Of a stretch of DNA of 64,000 nucleotides, positions 11,263-22,097 are shown one piece after another. The DNA is from Silene conica. Taxonomy: Eukaryota; Streptophyta; Magnoliopsida; Caryophyllales; Caryophyllaceae. A program made the translations under genes and the position numbers. The stretch covers positions 2,008,649 through 2,072,648 of the forward strand of contig CM055312.2 in assembly GCA_029255685.2 (NCBI GenBank), written 5' to 3'. Below the pieces are notes generated by a model, which saw nothing but the letters and a program-made list of their open reading frames with translations, did no database searches and was not told where the DNA came from. Each line of letters starts with the position of its first letter. Positions within the stretch are counted from its first letter, which is position 1.

Positions 11263-11376
11263 GTAAGTAATGTTAAACATTATTCCGTGACTATTTTACG
11301 ACTTTAGCCTAGTCGCAATTTATAATAGAACAGTCTTAATATAGGAATAATTTAATAGTTACATAAAAATGAATAA

Positions 11377-11671
11377 GGGCTTGTTTGGTTGACATAGGGG
11401 AATTAAAGTTCCCGGGAACTTTAAGATCACATGAATTTCCAATTCATGTGAATTCGCAAAAAGTGTTTGGTTCGCATATGGGAAGTTAATTCATGCGGGA
11501 AGTTCTATTGACCAAGGGGAGACTTGGTGAGTAACTTCCCAAATAATGGAGGAAGTAAATTCATGTGGGAAGTTTTATTTCCCATGATATTGGCAACCAA
11601 ACAACAACATGATTTTACACTTCCCAGGAAGTTCAACATCCCATGATTTTAATGGGTAACCAAACAAGCCC
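11377..11671. mobile_element. Tourist-like (PIF/Harbinger) MITE
   Basis: Terminal inverted repeats GGGCTTGTTTGGTT/AACCAAACAAGCCC are flanked by TAA on both sides (11374-11376 and 11672-11674). The paralogous position in copy B (about 25930) reads as a single TAA, a clean empty site. The interior is rich in CATGGGAAGTT-like motifs and non-coding. Confidence 0.85.
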
Positions 11672-12200
11672 TAATATTAATTCATATGTTTTGTAAAAAT
11701 GACTATATCGACAATGTTAAAATAATGATATAATGATAAATGGGTATAAGATCAAGTAGTGAAAATTGATCCCGATAAAATTTTTATTTTAGCTTCGTCC
11801 CTAAACCCTAATTATAGGTATATTGATATCTTGACATATCAACAACAGATAGTGACGGAGGCACCATAATTGTATATGACCTTTACGCTTTGGTTATCTT
11901 TATGTTTAAAAAGAATGACTTACCAAAGAAATCAACCATAAGACGACCATTAGAGCATCGACCAGTAGGTCGATTAAAGAAGGTTTCTCTGTAAGGAAAT
12001 GTGCCACAGGCACTAGGACCACTCAAACTGACATCATTTCCGGTATCAGAAATCGAGTCTCCAAATTGATAAATAGCGTCAATTGATGGGTTTTTAGCTA
12101 CCACGACACTAATGCCATGACTAGTGACAAGAGTAACAAGTATTGAGAGTGCAAAGAAAGCTTTCATTTTGTATGTGTTCACAATTGTTGTTGTAGCCAT

Positions 12201-13054
12201 TATAATTATGTTTATTATATACTAATCAACATTGCACATATAAACAGAAATAAATAAATTTTACTAATCATTATTGTGTAACCTACCATTAAAATATATT
12301 TTATGTATTTATTTGTGTATATTAGTTATATTACCGAGTAGTTTACCGTAATATATCTCGTAATTTGCCAAAATAATGGTTTTAAGGTAGATAATATTGC
12401 ATGGAAATATTTATGGTAAAGAACTTGGAATATCATACTCTCGCTATTTCAGTGAAATATTTATACTTACTTTATTTTCTCTTTTCAATACTAAAAATGT
12501 TCTGGATGGTCCACTACCCTCAATCCAAGGTCCAAAAGTGATTGTCCTAAAATCTAAGGGCCAACAAATAAAGGATGATAATTGTTTTTTTTCTTCAAAA
12601 ATTCATTGTATTTTGCAATTATTAGCCTTAGCCCTTAGTGATGCGTAGATTTTAGCCATTGGATTTGCACTTGACACTCTAGTACTAGAGATGATTCCTC
12701 AAAAAATAAAGTAGGTGTAAACATTTCACTGGAATACAGAGAGTAGTATTTTTGTATTTTTGTAGGTATTAGATATTCATGTAGAAATGTATTCTTTTTG
12801 GTAGATCAAAGTGAATTATTATTTTTAGAATAAATCAAATTGTTTTTTTGGTAAGCTATTAGGAAATAAAGTTGCAATAGAAATAATTTGCAAAATCAAA
12901 GTAATTTTATCTCTTTTTAATAAAATCTTTACATCATAGATGTCCTGCTACGTACAGGCTAATCATTTATATTTGTCTTTAATTGGTAATTAACTGATTA
13001 AAAATTCACTATACTGATATATTTTTAAGTCGTTTTATAAAAGATACATAGATA
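12201..13054. other. 5' flank of GDSL copy A, including a duplicated MITE
   Basis: This is the presumed promoter of copy A. It aligns throughout with 26471-27328 upstream of copy B. Within it, about 12435-12752 has inverted ends (CTATTTCAGTGAAATATTTA-like on the left, the complement on the right) and looks like a MITE present in both copies, so older than the duplication. No further gene is seen. Confidence 0.55.
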
Positions 13055-13595
13055 TAAGATCTATAAAACCCCGATTATCCGACCACGATAACCGAAGCAA
13101 TACCTTCTCAGTTTTTAGAGGTAGCGAATTCGGAGATACAATCAAGAATACTTTAACTTAAAAATAAAGATTACATGTTGTACAAACTCGACAAACAAAG
13201 GAAAATACAACTCGTGACTAACTACACCTCTAGCTATCATACAGGACTAGTGACCGTCGATGCTCGTCCAACTCCCATGTGCTACCCAGGCCAACCTGGC
13301 ATACCTTGCTCCCCATATGACCGAAAATATCATATATCAACACAGGCAACCCCAAAAATATGTGATAATTAAACAACATCAAACACACTAGTTTCAATAT
13401 ACTTAAATATATAAACATGCAATATAAAGAAAATGCAATACGATGTGACTACGATGCACAATACTAGCAATCACCACAAAACTTACCTTGTGGTATCGGG
13501 ACACGCCCAGTCGTACCCAACACATTGCCTTAATCCTGAGTACGGAACACGTCCGTCCAGCCGTACTCATAACACAAAGGTGTCAGGAACACGTC
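13055..13595 (+). mobile_element. LTR fragment, TGTAACACC type, cut by a Gypsy insertion
   Basis: The paralogous stretch at 27329 begins TGTAACACCCCGATTATCC, a common start for chromovirus-like Gypsy LTRs. Here the first bases have diverged. The segment ends where the TGATGCG LTR begins. It is a fossil fragment present in the same place upstream of both GDSL copies. Confidence 0.5.
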
Positions 13596-13885
13596 TGATG
13601 CGTGTCTTTTATATAGACTTTTATCATAAATTTGACCCGCATTTATGTGCTTTTATTGTAGCTTTTAGCTATATTTTACCCCGAATTTGCAACTTTGTGT
13701 TTGTCTTGTGATTTATGCAGGAAAGACTCAGAGGTAGTGTAAATCAAGCCAAGAGCTTGGAGCAGATATTCATCACCTCGAATGCGTGAAGTATTTTGGA
13801 AACATATATTCACGTGTTAAGTAGCTGTGCAGCAGAGTTTTACTCCATCGAGAGGTCTAATTCCACAATCGAGTAGTTTCTGGAC

Positions 13886-14035
13886 TAGAGGTGATCGATC
13901 GAGTACTTTAGTTACTTGATCGAATGGATTGGCTGAGAGAGTTGCTCGATCGAGTGTGCATGCAAAGTGCTCAAGAGTTGCTGAGGAATTGCTCGATCGA
14001 GGCTTCTAAAGATGCTCAATCGAGGACTATCGCGA
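13886..14035. repeat. Dispersed TCGATCGAG motifs in the Gypsy LTR
   Basis: Several CGATCGAG or close variants occur at 20-40 bp spacing. The same motif is denser in the related fossil at 29311-29525. They look like an element-specific low-complexity region rather than host regulatory sites. Confidence 0.6.
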
Positions 14036-15085
14036 GCTGTTGAGATGACGATATTAGTTTTAGTGTTTTACTTATATTCTACCTCTTGTTTTTGTGTTTA
14101 ACTCAAAGACCTTCTATAAATAGAAGGCGGATGGGCTGTTTTATAAGGATCTTTTATCAATTTACGCATCAAATTTCAGTTTTATAATTCTTAGTTTAGT
14201 TCTGTTCAAGTTTTCAAGACGATTTTTATTAATAAAGTTCTTATTAGTTTCCGGATACTCTTTGTCGTAAGCTTTCTTGTCTTTTTTATTTACTGTCTTT
14301 TAACTTCTTGCCTTTTAATTTCTCAAAATATGTACATTTTATATTATTTTCGTTTTTTCTTCACATGAGTAGCTAGATTTCTTATGTTAGGATTTATGGG
14401 AGTCATGGTTTTAATATGTTCTTAGTTAATTAATAGATATATCTTATAATCACGTCTGAATTGTTAATCACAACTAGGGCTGTAAATGATCTGAGCCGGC
14501 TCGTAAAGCCCTCGGAATCAGCTTGGTCAAAGCTCGGCTCGAAATCGGTCAAAACTAATTCCGAGCCGATTTCGAGTCGGGGTGGACTAAGGATGGCAGT
14601 GGTTCGGGTACCCAACCCAGACCCTTAGGGTCTGACCCTAACGGGTCGGGTATGGGTTTTAATTTTTGAGACCCACTCGAGTATGGGTCGGGTATGGGTC
14701 TTATATAAAAATTTCGGGTTCGGGTCCGGGTCTTGGTCTTGGTCTTGGTATTGGGACCCTACCCGACCCTTAGACCCTTATATTTATTAAAAAAAAAGAA
14801 AAACAAAAAACACACATACGAACGTCAATAACCCAAATAATGCACACAAACATATGATTCTTATTAGTTATCATTAATATACTATACGCATATCCAAATA
14901 ACCACTAAGAATAACGAGGAAATTGATGAAAATGATGACTTTGGGTACGGTAAATGATATAATTTAGGGTCGGGTATGGGTAATGATCCAAATAACCAAG
15001 ACTTTGTAATACTTTAATTAAAACTTTGTAATTTTTTTTTTTTGTTGAAAGGTAAGTATATTAATAAGATATCAAAAACTGTACA

Positions 15086-16917
15086 TCAGCCTAGAATTCT
15101 GGATACAAAAATCTGATCCTTGTGAGACAAGGTTCCTGTTTTGAACTTAGAACAATACATAATCATATCCCTCTTAATCAGCTGCCCCACGCTTTCTGGT
15201 CTAAGGATTCTGCTCTCTAGCCTGCTGTGATTCCTCTGCGTCCAAATATGATAGATAATAGAGTTTATAGCGCCATTCACCATCGCTCTCTTGAGTTTGG
15301 ACCCCTTCAAATTCAATCTCCATTGTTGATTGAGCTGAGTTCTGATGTTGACCCCAATCCACATATTCACCCATTGCACTAGTTTCTGGCTGTATGCACA
15401 CTGACAAAACAGATGCTCCATAGTTTCAGGTTCTGCTCCACAAATGCAGCAGTCATCCTCAGAGGTAATGCTTAATTGGTATAATTTTTGTTTGGTATTC
15501 ATAGCCTTCTGAAAATACATCCAGGCTATTATCTTATGCTTTGCTATTGTCCATTTTTGCCACACCAATCTATGCCATCTCACTTTATCTCCCTTCTCCC
15601 TTAACACCTGGTATCCCTTGGCTATAGTATAATCATTTAGGAATGGTTGTCCTTGTTGCCCTGGCCAAGCCTGCTTCAACAGCTCCTTAACCTTGCATAT
15701 TCTTCTCCATACCCAACTGGAATTCTGACTAGGTACGTAATCCTGCCAGTTTTGTTGTTTTAAATATGTATGGTGAATCCATTGTACCCAAAGTTTAGTA
15801 GGTTGTGCAGACACCCACCAAGCTAACTTTCCAATGGCTGCTTTGTTCCATACTCCACTCTGATGGATGTTTAAGCCTCCTTCATCATACGGTCTGCAAA
15901 TTTTTTGCCAAGAGACCAAGGGAACCCTGGTCTGGTTTTCACTGCCATCCCACAAATAGGCCCTACAAATAGCCTCAATTTTTTTTAACTATACCTGTTG
16001 GCAGAAGAAAGATGGCTGCCCAGTAATTATGGAGCACACTCAGAACAGACTTCACCAACACCACTCTACCCATGTAGCTCAATTTTTTGGCTCCCAGTTT
16101 CCGTATCCTAGCAGTCACATTGTTCAAAAGAGGGAGGCAGTCCTGGATAGTGAGTCTAGAAGACTTAATGGGTACACCCAGGTATTTAAAAGGCAAAGTC
16201 CCCTCCTTGCAGCCTGACACAGCAAGTATGTCTTGCTTGATCTCTCCTTTAACCCCACTAAAGTACACATTGGATTTGCCTGGACTAAGCTTAAGTCCAG
16301 AGGCAGCAGAAAACGTTGCAAAGGTTCTTAAAAGGATCATGATAGAATGCACATCTCCTTTGCTGAACATTAGTAGGTCATCAGCAAACATCAAACTAGT
16401 CAGTCTCATTGGTTTACATAGAGGGTGATAATGAAAACCCATAGTAGAGGTAGTATGCTTAAGCAACCTTGTTAGATATTCCATGCAAATTGTAAACAAG
16501 AGAGGTGACAGTGGGTCTCCCTGTCTGAGTCCCCTTTTCCCACTAAAAAAACCAAAAGTGTTCTCGTTTAGAGCCAGGGAATATGATGCTGAGGTGACAC
16601 ACTGCATAATGAGTTCTATGAAGTGTGTAGGAATGTGAAGGCCCTGCAACATTTGATTTAAGAACTCCCATTCTATAGAATCATATGCTTTCTGCATATC
16701 CAATTTGAACATACATCGAGGAGAGCTATTATGTCTGGAGTACAGTCTAACTAGGTCCTGGCAGATTAGGATGTTCTCCACAATGTGTCTCCCCCTTATG
16801 AATCCCCCTTGCATAGGATCAATGATCTCCGGCAGTATAGCAGAGAGTCTTGTACATAACAGTTTAGAGATGGTCTTATATATGACATTGCAACAAGCAA
16901 TGGGTCTGAATTGCTGC
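15086..16917 (-). pseudogene. LINE ORF2: reverse transcriptase and zf-RVT region
   Basis: The reverse transcriptase keeps RPIACCNVIYKTISK, FIRGRHIVENILI, KAYDSIEWEFL, GLRQGDPLSPLLF and the catalytic FADDLLMF. The downstream zf-RVT segment has WDGSENQTRVPLVSW, C..C (CCICGAE), MEHLFCQCAYSQ and WTQRNHSR. The frame shifts at about 15970, inside a run of eight T on the plus strand, consistent with a one-base homopolymer change. The upstream side is interrupted by the solo LTR at 16918. Confidence 0.9.
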
Positions 16918-19336
16918 TGTAACACCCCCATTTACCTAGGAGCCTGAACTAGGACTTCCAGGGTAAATAAGACTGTTACCATCCTGGTTAGACCAGGGTA
17001 GTAGATATACATAGTGAAAGAAACACAGTACTTTAAAGTAAATAGTTAAACTGAGCTATTACAAGGCTTAGTCCAAAACTTCCAAACAACTGAATTAAAG
17101 TAAATGTCGACTAAGAAACAAAGCTAAGTGATCTAGTGGCTAGGTAGGTCCAGTCCATGTCTTTCCTCCATGCCCAGTCCTAGTCCACCTGTCTCTGACC
17201 TGAAAGATCTACTCCCCATTCCGGATCATTGTAGGTGAATACGAATACACTGTCAACCTCGCGGTTGAGTAGGATAATACAACAATAAATAATAATGCCA
17301 ACACATAATGATATGCAAATGCTTATGACATGCTCGAGCTCAATCAAAATCTCATTCTCATACCCTTGCACCAAGCCATACCAAACCTCCCGGCAGACTA
17401 TACTCGGTCGTCACCGAACACCAGCTCAACAGCTGATAAGACACCAGGCCTGGTCTGCAGAACCACCCTGGGCTTTACATCAGAACAAGATCTGATCCAT
17501 ATCTTTCTCAATACTTAATGCATATTCCATGATTATGAATGCAACACCAAATAATTTAACAAAGACTATCATGCTCAGAATTCACACTTGCATCCAATAG
17601 GCAAAGCACAACCATTCATAACTTAATACAGAGTGAGCACCTGTGTAACCTACCTGAAGGTAGCAGTCTGCAAATGTAAATACCCTCTAGAAGTATTCCA
17701 CTTCGAATTCCGTTCCTATAAATTATTGTTCATATCAAATTCTGCCCTTATACACATTGCTACTAAAATCTACTTAAAACATGTTCCTAATTGACTCCTA
17801 CACAACACATTATGACTATACGTATATATATATATTTAAGCATGTCCATACATACAGTTATCGTTACCCACATCTACTTGCTACTTTTAGACTTACTAAA
17901 ATTAGCATGTTCAACCTCAATTATTATTTTGTCCCAAACCTAGTTAGTTATTATAAATTGCAACCTAATATATCGTTAATAAACATCCCGAGAGTTATAA
18001 GCGCACGATTAAGACCACATATGACTTATTAGCATCAACCACCAAGTTAAGTAATACTAATAAAATTAGCAATAAGAATAATAATAACAATGATATTCAC
18101 ATATTCAATTTGCCATACAAATAAAGTGTAATTTTGCCAAAAATTAACAAACCTATTAGCCATCTATTATTAAAATAAAACTAACTTACTAAATTGGACC
18201 CTTAACACAAAACACGAGCCCAAAACCCAGCAACTTCATTCGCAACAACCGTGACAACAGTCTCCCTGCCCACGTGTTTTCTCGCCTGCCACCGTGTCTA
18301 CAACCGCTTCTAGCACCTGCCACGGCCATCACCTTCACCCCTGGCACCACCGGACTCGCCACTGAGTCACGGTGGTTCCAGTGGTGAGTGTGATAGTCGT
18401 AACCACCAGCCCTAATGCTCGCACCTGCTGGAACAACCCCGAGAAAAGCCGACACTAAACTGACCAGAGTATTCTGACCACCCCCATTCACCACCACTAG
18501 ACACCACGACCAGCCCTTACTACCACCCCACGACTCCATATACTACGACCGTGCTACTAACTCCAAAACCCAGAACATACAACAATGGAAAAAGGGTTTG
18601 AATACATGTTCAAAAAGACCCATACGCAAACTCTGTTCTGAAGAACACAACGAAAATAAAAGTCATTCCCTGCCCAGAACGAAACCCGCTATATTAAGGT
18701 CGTGATTATAAAAGATGTCCCGATGATGATTGAAACATATAATATACATAACACAGATCATAAAGATACTAAAACACGAAATGATGAGCGTGTGATGAAA
18801 CTACAACCGAGATCAAAACTTGACATGCTAAACACGAAAACAGTAAATTAACGTTACAGGTGTTTGCTCATACCTGTTTGCCCTTGTCAGAGATCACGCT
18901 ACAACCCTTAAACCACCGTGATAATCGTCCCCTTGTAACCCTAGCAGTGACGGCAGATGATGGTGAGTGTTGGTGAGTGTTGATTAGGTTAGGAGAGTCT
19001 TGATTTTTGTGTTATAAATAGGGCGGCTGAAGGAGGGGTTCAAATCTGTTTTCTTTTGGTTTAAGAAAACGTGTATGGGCTAGGGTTTGGGCACACAAAC
19101 CTAGGCCCAACGACTAAGCTACCCGTGTACTCTTTGACCCATCACGCACTCCAATACCCACACGACATGAACCAAGTACGGGTTTGCTAAATAAATACTC
19201 ATACGACTCCAAAAACAACGCGTAAAAACCCTTGCCCACAACACTTTATCGCTTTGTTAAAAACCCTCGGCATCGAAAACTAATAAAGTTAGCATAAATA
19301 AATAAATAAAACGTAATAAAAATACGAGGTATTACA
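16918..19336 (+). mobile_element. Solo LTR inserted in LINE ORF2
   Basis: It begins TGTAACACCCCC, ends GGTATTACA and is flanked by a perfect 5-bp duplication GCTGC (16913-16917 and 19337-19341). LINE protein continues across it (..QTVQL, then QQQFRPIACC). At 2419 bp with no coding domains and a TATAAATA box near 19011 about 320 bp from its right end, it fits the LTR of a large Gypsy element in plus orientation. It is the youngest layer of the stack. Confidence 0.8.
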
Positions 19337-19341
19337 GCTGC

Positions 19342-19631
19342 ACTGTTTGAGGTCTCTCTACCTTAGGAATCAAGGTAATGGTTGTTGTGTTCAATTGTTT
19401 TAGGAGCTTCCCGTGCTGAAAGAAATCAATGATGGCCTGGGACACCTCCTCCCCAACAATGTCCCAGCTGTCCTTAAAAAACTTGCTAGAGTAACCATCA
19501 GGCCCAGGAGCCTTGTCATTGGGTATGCTAAAAATAATCTGCTTGATTTCTTCTCTTGTGACTGGTTGAAGCAGTATTTCAGCTTGGTGTTGAGTGCATT
19601 TGGGCCCATAGGATAAGATGTGATTCCTCAC
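19342..19631 (-). pseudogene. LINE ORF2: N-terminal part of the reverse transcriptase
   Basis: This stretch reads HILSYGP, then PVTREEIKQIIFSIPNDKAPGPDGYSSKFFK and ITLIPKVERPQ, the standard start of plant LINE reverse transcriptase (KAPGPDG). It is in a different frame from the endonuclease part, with the shift at about 19650-19660. It runs into the solo LTR at 19336. Confidence 0.85.
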
Positions 19632-19647
19632 TTTGGTGGTTTCAGTC

Positions 19648-20880
19648 CTAGTCCCCAGTCAATTCTGATAAAACTGTAAAAAAAGCATTCTGTACAGCTG
19701 AAGGTTCATTCTGTTGCATACCATGTTGATCAGTGATTTGGTGTACAGTATTGTGCACTCTCCTTGCTTTCAGAGATCCATGGAAGTATGCCGTGTTTGC
19801 ATCCCCTTCCTGAATCCAATGGGTCTTGGCTTTTTGTTGTAGGTAGCTAATCCTGGCAGCATGAAGATATTTATATTGGGTGTGCACTGTATATTCCTCA
19901 TTCATTATCTTAGTATTGGTGGGATCCATAGCTAGCTTCTTTTGTATCTCATTCAGCCTTATCTGAGTTGTGTCTGCTTGATGTTCTATCATTGTGAACG
20001 CTCTGTGGTTAAGTGCCTTCAATGGCCCCTTAAGTCTTTTAAGCTTAGTAAAGATTCTGAAGGAAAGAGTGCCCTCTACTGGCTCTTTCCAGGACTCCTG
20101 GACAGTATGCTCAAATTGTGGATCCATACTCCACATATTATAGTATTTAAAATTTCTTTTCCTTTCAGATTCTTGTCCTTGACCAAAAATCACACATGGT
20201 GTGTGATCAAATAAACCTTCTGGTAAGAAATGGGCTTTGTGATCAGGATATTGGTCAATCCATTCCTGATTTATCAAAACCCTATCAAGTCTGCTATATG
20301 TTCTCTCTGCAATGGGTTGTTTATTGTTCCATGTAAAAAACGCACCATCAGCTGGAGCATCCATGAGAGCACAGTTTAGAATACAATTCTGGAATGGCAA
20401 AGCTTCAGCAATATTAAAACCTCCTCCTAGCCTTTCTTCAGGGGTCAAAACACAATTAAAGTCCCCTCCTACCACCCATGGTCCAGTTATAGTGTGAGCA
20501 ATCCCCTCTAATTCTCTCCACAGCTCTTCTCTTTCAGCTATTCTATGCAGGGCATAGACAAACGTGATAGCGTAGCTAAGACCAGTAGCTTGTTCCTTCA
20601 CCTTACAATGAATATGCTGGACAGTTGTGCTTTCAATATCCACATCACATTGACTTGGGTCCCAAAGCACCCAAATCCTGCCTCCCTCATGAATGTGAGC
20701 ATTAGTTGTAATACTCCAATTATTAAAACTTTTATTCTGTACATTTGTTTGATTTTGTGGCTTGATTTTAGTTTCTAATAAACTAAAGAGCCCCACTTTA
20801 TTAGCCAAAAGAAATCTACTTATATCCTGCTGCTTGGTATCTCTATTCATACCACGTACGTTCCAAAACCCAACCTTCAT
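19648..20880 (-). CDS. LINE ORF2 endonuclease region
   Basis: The frame starts MKVGFWNVRGMNRDTKQ and has the APE-type endonuclease motifs of plant L1: an early WNVRG, LLETKIK (catalytic Glu), GDFNCVL, TWNNKQ.. and RTYSRLDRVL, ending with SDH-like FDHTPCV. The C-terminal half is a linker with HWIQEGDANTAYFHGSLKARR. It starts on ATG overlapping the ORF1 stop by 4 bp (ATGA at 20880-20877), which suggests coupled translation. It ends prematurely where the frame shifts into the reverse transcriptase. Confidence 0.85.
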   Translation of the reverse strand: MKVGFWNVRGMNRDTKQQDISRFLLANKVGLFSLLETKIKPQNQTNVQNKSFNNWSITTNAHIHEGGRIWVLWDPSQCDVDIESTTVQHIHCKVKEQATGLSYAITFVYALHRIAEREELWRELEGIAHTITGPWVVGGDFNCVLTPEERLGGGFNIAEALPFQNCILNCALMDAPADGAFFTWNNKQPIAERTYSRLDRVLINQEWIDQYPDHKAHFLPEGLFDHTPCVIFGQGQESERKRNFKYYNMWSMDPQFEHTVQESWKEPVEGTLSFRIFTKLKRLKGPLKALNHRAFTMIEHQADTTQIRLNEIQKKLAMDPTNTKIMNEEYTVHTQYKYLHAARISYLQQKAKTHWIQEGDANTAYFHGSLKARRVHNTVHQITDQHGMQQNEPSAVQNAFFTVLSELTGD

Positions 20881-22097
20881 TGAGAACTATTAGGATTGAG
20901 GTTACCTGATCTCCTCTCCGCTGGTTTATGCCTACTCATGGAGGCTATCTGAGCATATGTAGGGGATTGAGGTGCTGTCACTGGTGATTCCTGGCTGCTT
21001 GCCTCATTCTGCCCATCACTGTGAACCCTACTGGCTGTAGGTTGGTCTGCAGTCTGCACAGGAAAGTCTGTCACAGTAGATGATACATGTACTGGCTCCT
21101 TCCTAGCAACCATTCTCCATTCTTTTTGAGGAATAGTGTTAACTCTTTGGCCACCTCTGCATTCTTTCTTTTCATGGCCCATTCTTTTGCAACCTGCGCA
21201 TATCACTGGTTTCCAATCATATCTGACCTCTATGACCACCAATTCTCCCTTCTCATCTTTGAACTTGATTTGGTTAGGAGTAGGGTCTCCCACTTTAAGT
21301 GCAACCAGAACCCTAGCGTAGTCAATTCTGGTTTTCTGTTGGGTAGGCTCATCCATCCTCACATATTTCCCTATTAGACTAGCTATTTTTTCCAAACTCT
21401 TACCCCAAAATTTCAATGGCAAGTGTTGTAGTCTGATCCAGGCAGGTAGTATTGAGACATCTTCCTTTTCCAATTTGACATTCTGTTGCCATGGTTTGAT
21501 GATAACCGGTTTGTTATCAAACATATAGTACCCTCCCTGTAACACCTCATGTTTCATTGCCTCTGATTCAAACCGTACCACAAAGATGCCATTAGCCATA
21601 AAAGATATATTAGTGATCTTCTTTGTTTTCCGTACTCTCCTTAGAAATCCTTCCAATACATGCCAGGGTGGATTGGCTCCCACCACAAAGCCATAAATAG
21701 CCGATTGCCAAAAGGAAAGTTCTTCTTCCACATCGTCAGAGGTTAGTTGAAGTACCGAGTCATTCCCTGCACTACTACTAACCTTCTTCCCATTAACCAC
21801 CGTGTACCATCCTTCCTGTGTCTTGTCATTCATATCCTCCTCTCTTTGGGGAGATACGTTATCCTTGTCAGCATTCCTGCGGATCTCCTGAATTTCATCA
21901 TCATCGTACTCATTGTCAGTTGTCATCTCATACGCAGGGACTCCTCCCATAATATCTGCCATACTCCTCTCCTTCCCTGTTTTGTCCTGCTTATCCTCCT
22001 TACTCTGATTCTTTTCAGTCTCAGTGCGAGATGCCTTGGTTTTCCTCCTAGTTACCAGTCTAAGCCTTGGAGATGATGGTGACGACGATCTAGCCAT
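20877..22097 (-). CDS. LINE ORF1, RNA-binding zinc-knuckle protein
   Basis: The product is 406 residues. The N-terminus is basic and Ser-rich. The middle (about residues 125-275) resembles the DUF4283 domain of plant LINE ORF1: FLRRVRKTKKI, GIFVVRFE, PAWIRLQHLPLKFW. A CCHC knuckle follows (CAGCKRMGHEKKEC, near residue 315), then a polar tail with APQSPTYAQIA. ORF1 binds LINE RNA to form the retrotransposition particle. This frame is open from start to stop. Confidence 0.9.
   Translation of the reverse strand: MARSSSPSSPRLRLVTRRKTKASRTETEKNQSKEDKQDKTGKERSMADIMGGVPAYEMTTDNEYDDDEIQEIRRNADKDNVSPQREEDMNDKTQEGWYTVVNGKKVSSSAGNDSVLQLTSDDVEEELSFWQSAIYGFVVGANPPWHVLEGFLRRVRKTKKITNISFMANGIFVVRFESEAMKHEVLQGGYYMFDNKPVIIKPWQQNVKLEKEDVSILPAWIRLQHLPLKFWGKSLEKIASLIGKYVRMDEPTQQKTRIDYARVLVALKVGDPTPNQIKFKDEKGELVVIEVRYDWKPVICAGCKRMGHEKKECRGGQRVNTIPQKEWRMVARKEPVHVSSTVTDFPVQTADQPTASRVHSDGQNEASSQESPVTAPQSPTYAQIASMSRHKPAERRSGNLNPNSSQ

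Larger units (their letters stand above)
5118..12200 (-). pseudogene. GDSL esterase/lipase, copy A, inactivated
   Basis: Five exons align base for base with copy B: 11924-12200, 10417-10593, 10148-10299, 9343-9616 and 5118-5325. Exon 1 keeps a signal peptide and [10 protein letters not shown] (block I), and exon 3 keeps GGNDY (block III). Exon 5 is one base shorter than in copy B (208 against 209). The shift puts a TGA at 5208-5210 just after the HVS residues, removing the DGIH block with the catalytic Asp and His. The last intron also holds a 3.9-kb retroelement, 13 bp from the exon 5 acceptor, and intron 3 a Helitron-like insert. Splice sites are otherwise intact. The start could be 12200 or the internal Met at 12167, which matches copy B. 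A truncated protein might still be made. Confidence 0.85.

Noticed and set aside
12397-12648. Open frame upstream of GDSL copy A
   Set aside because: It lies over a MITE-like inverted repeat and is not kept open in the matching sequence upstream of copy B.
18189-18539. Gly/Trp-rich minus-strand frame inside the solo LTR
   Set aside because: It is in the non-coding U3-like part of an LTR and has no family resemblance.
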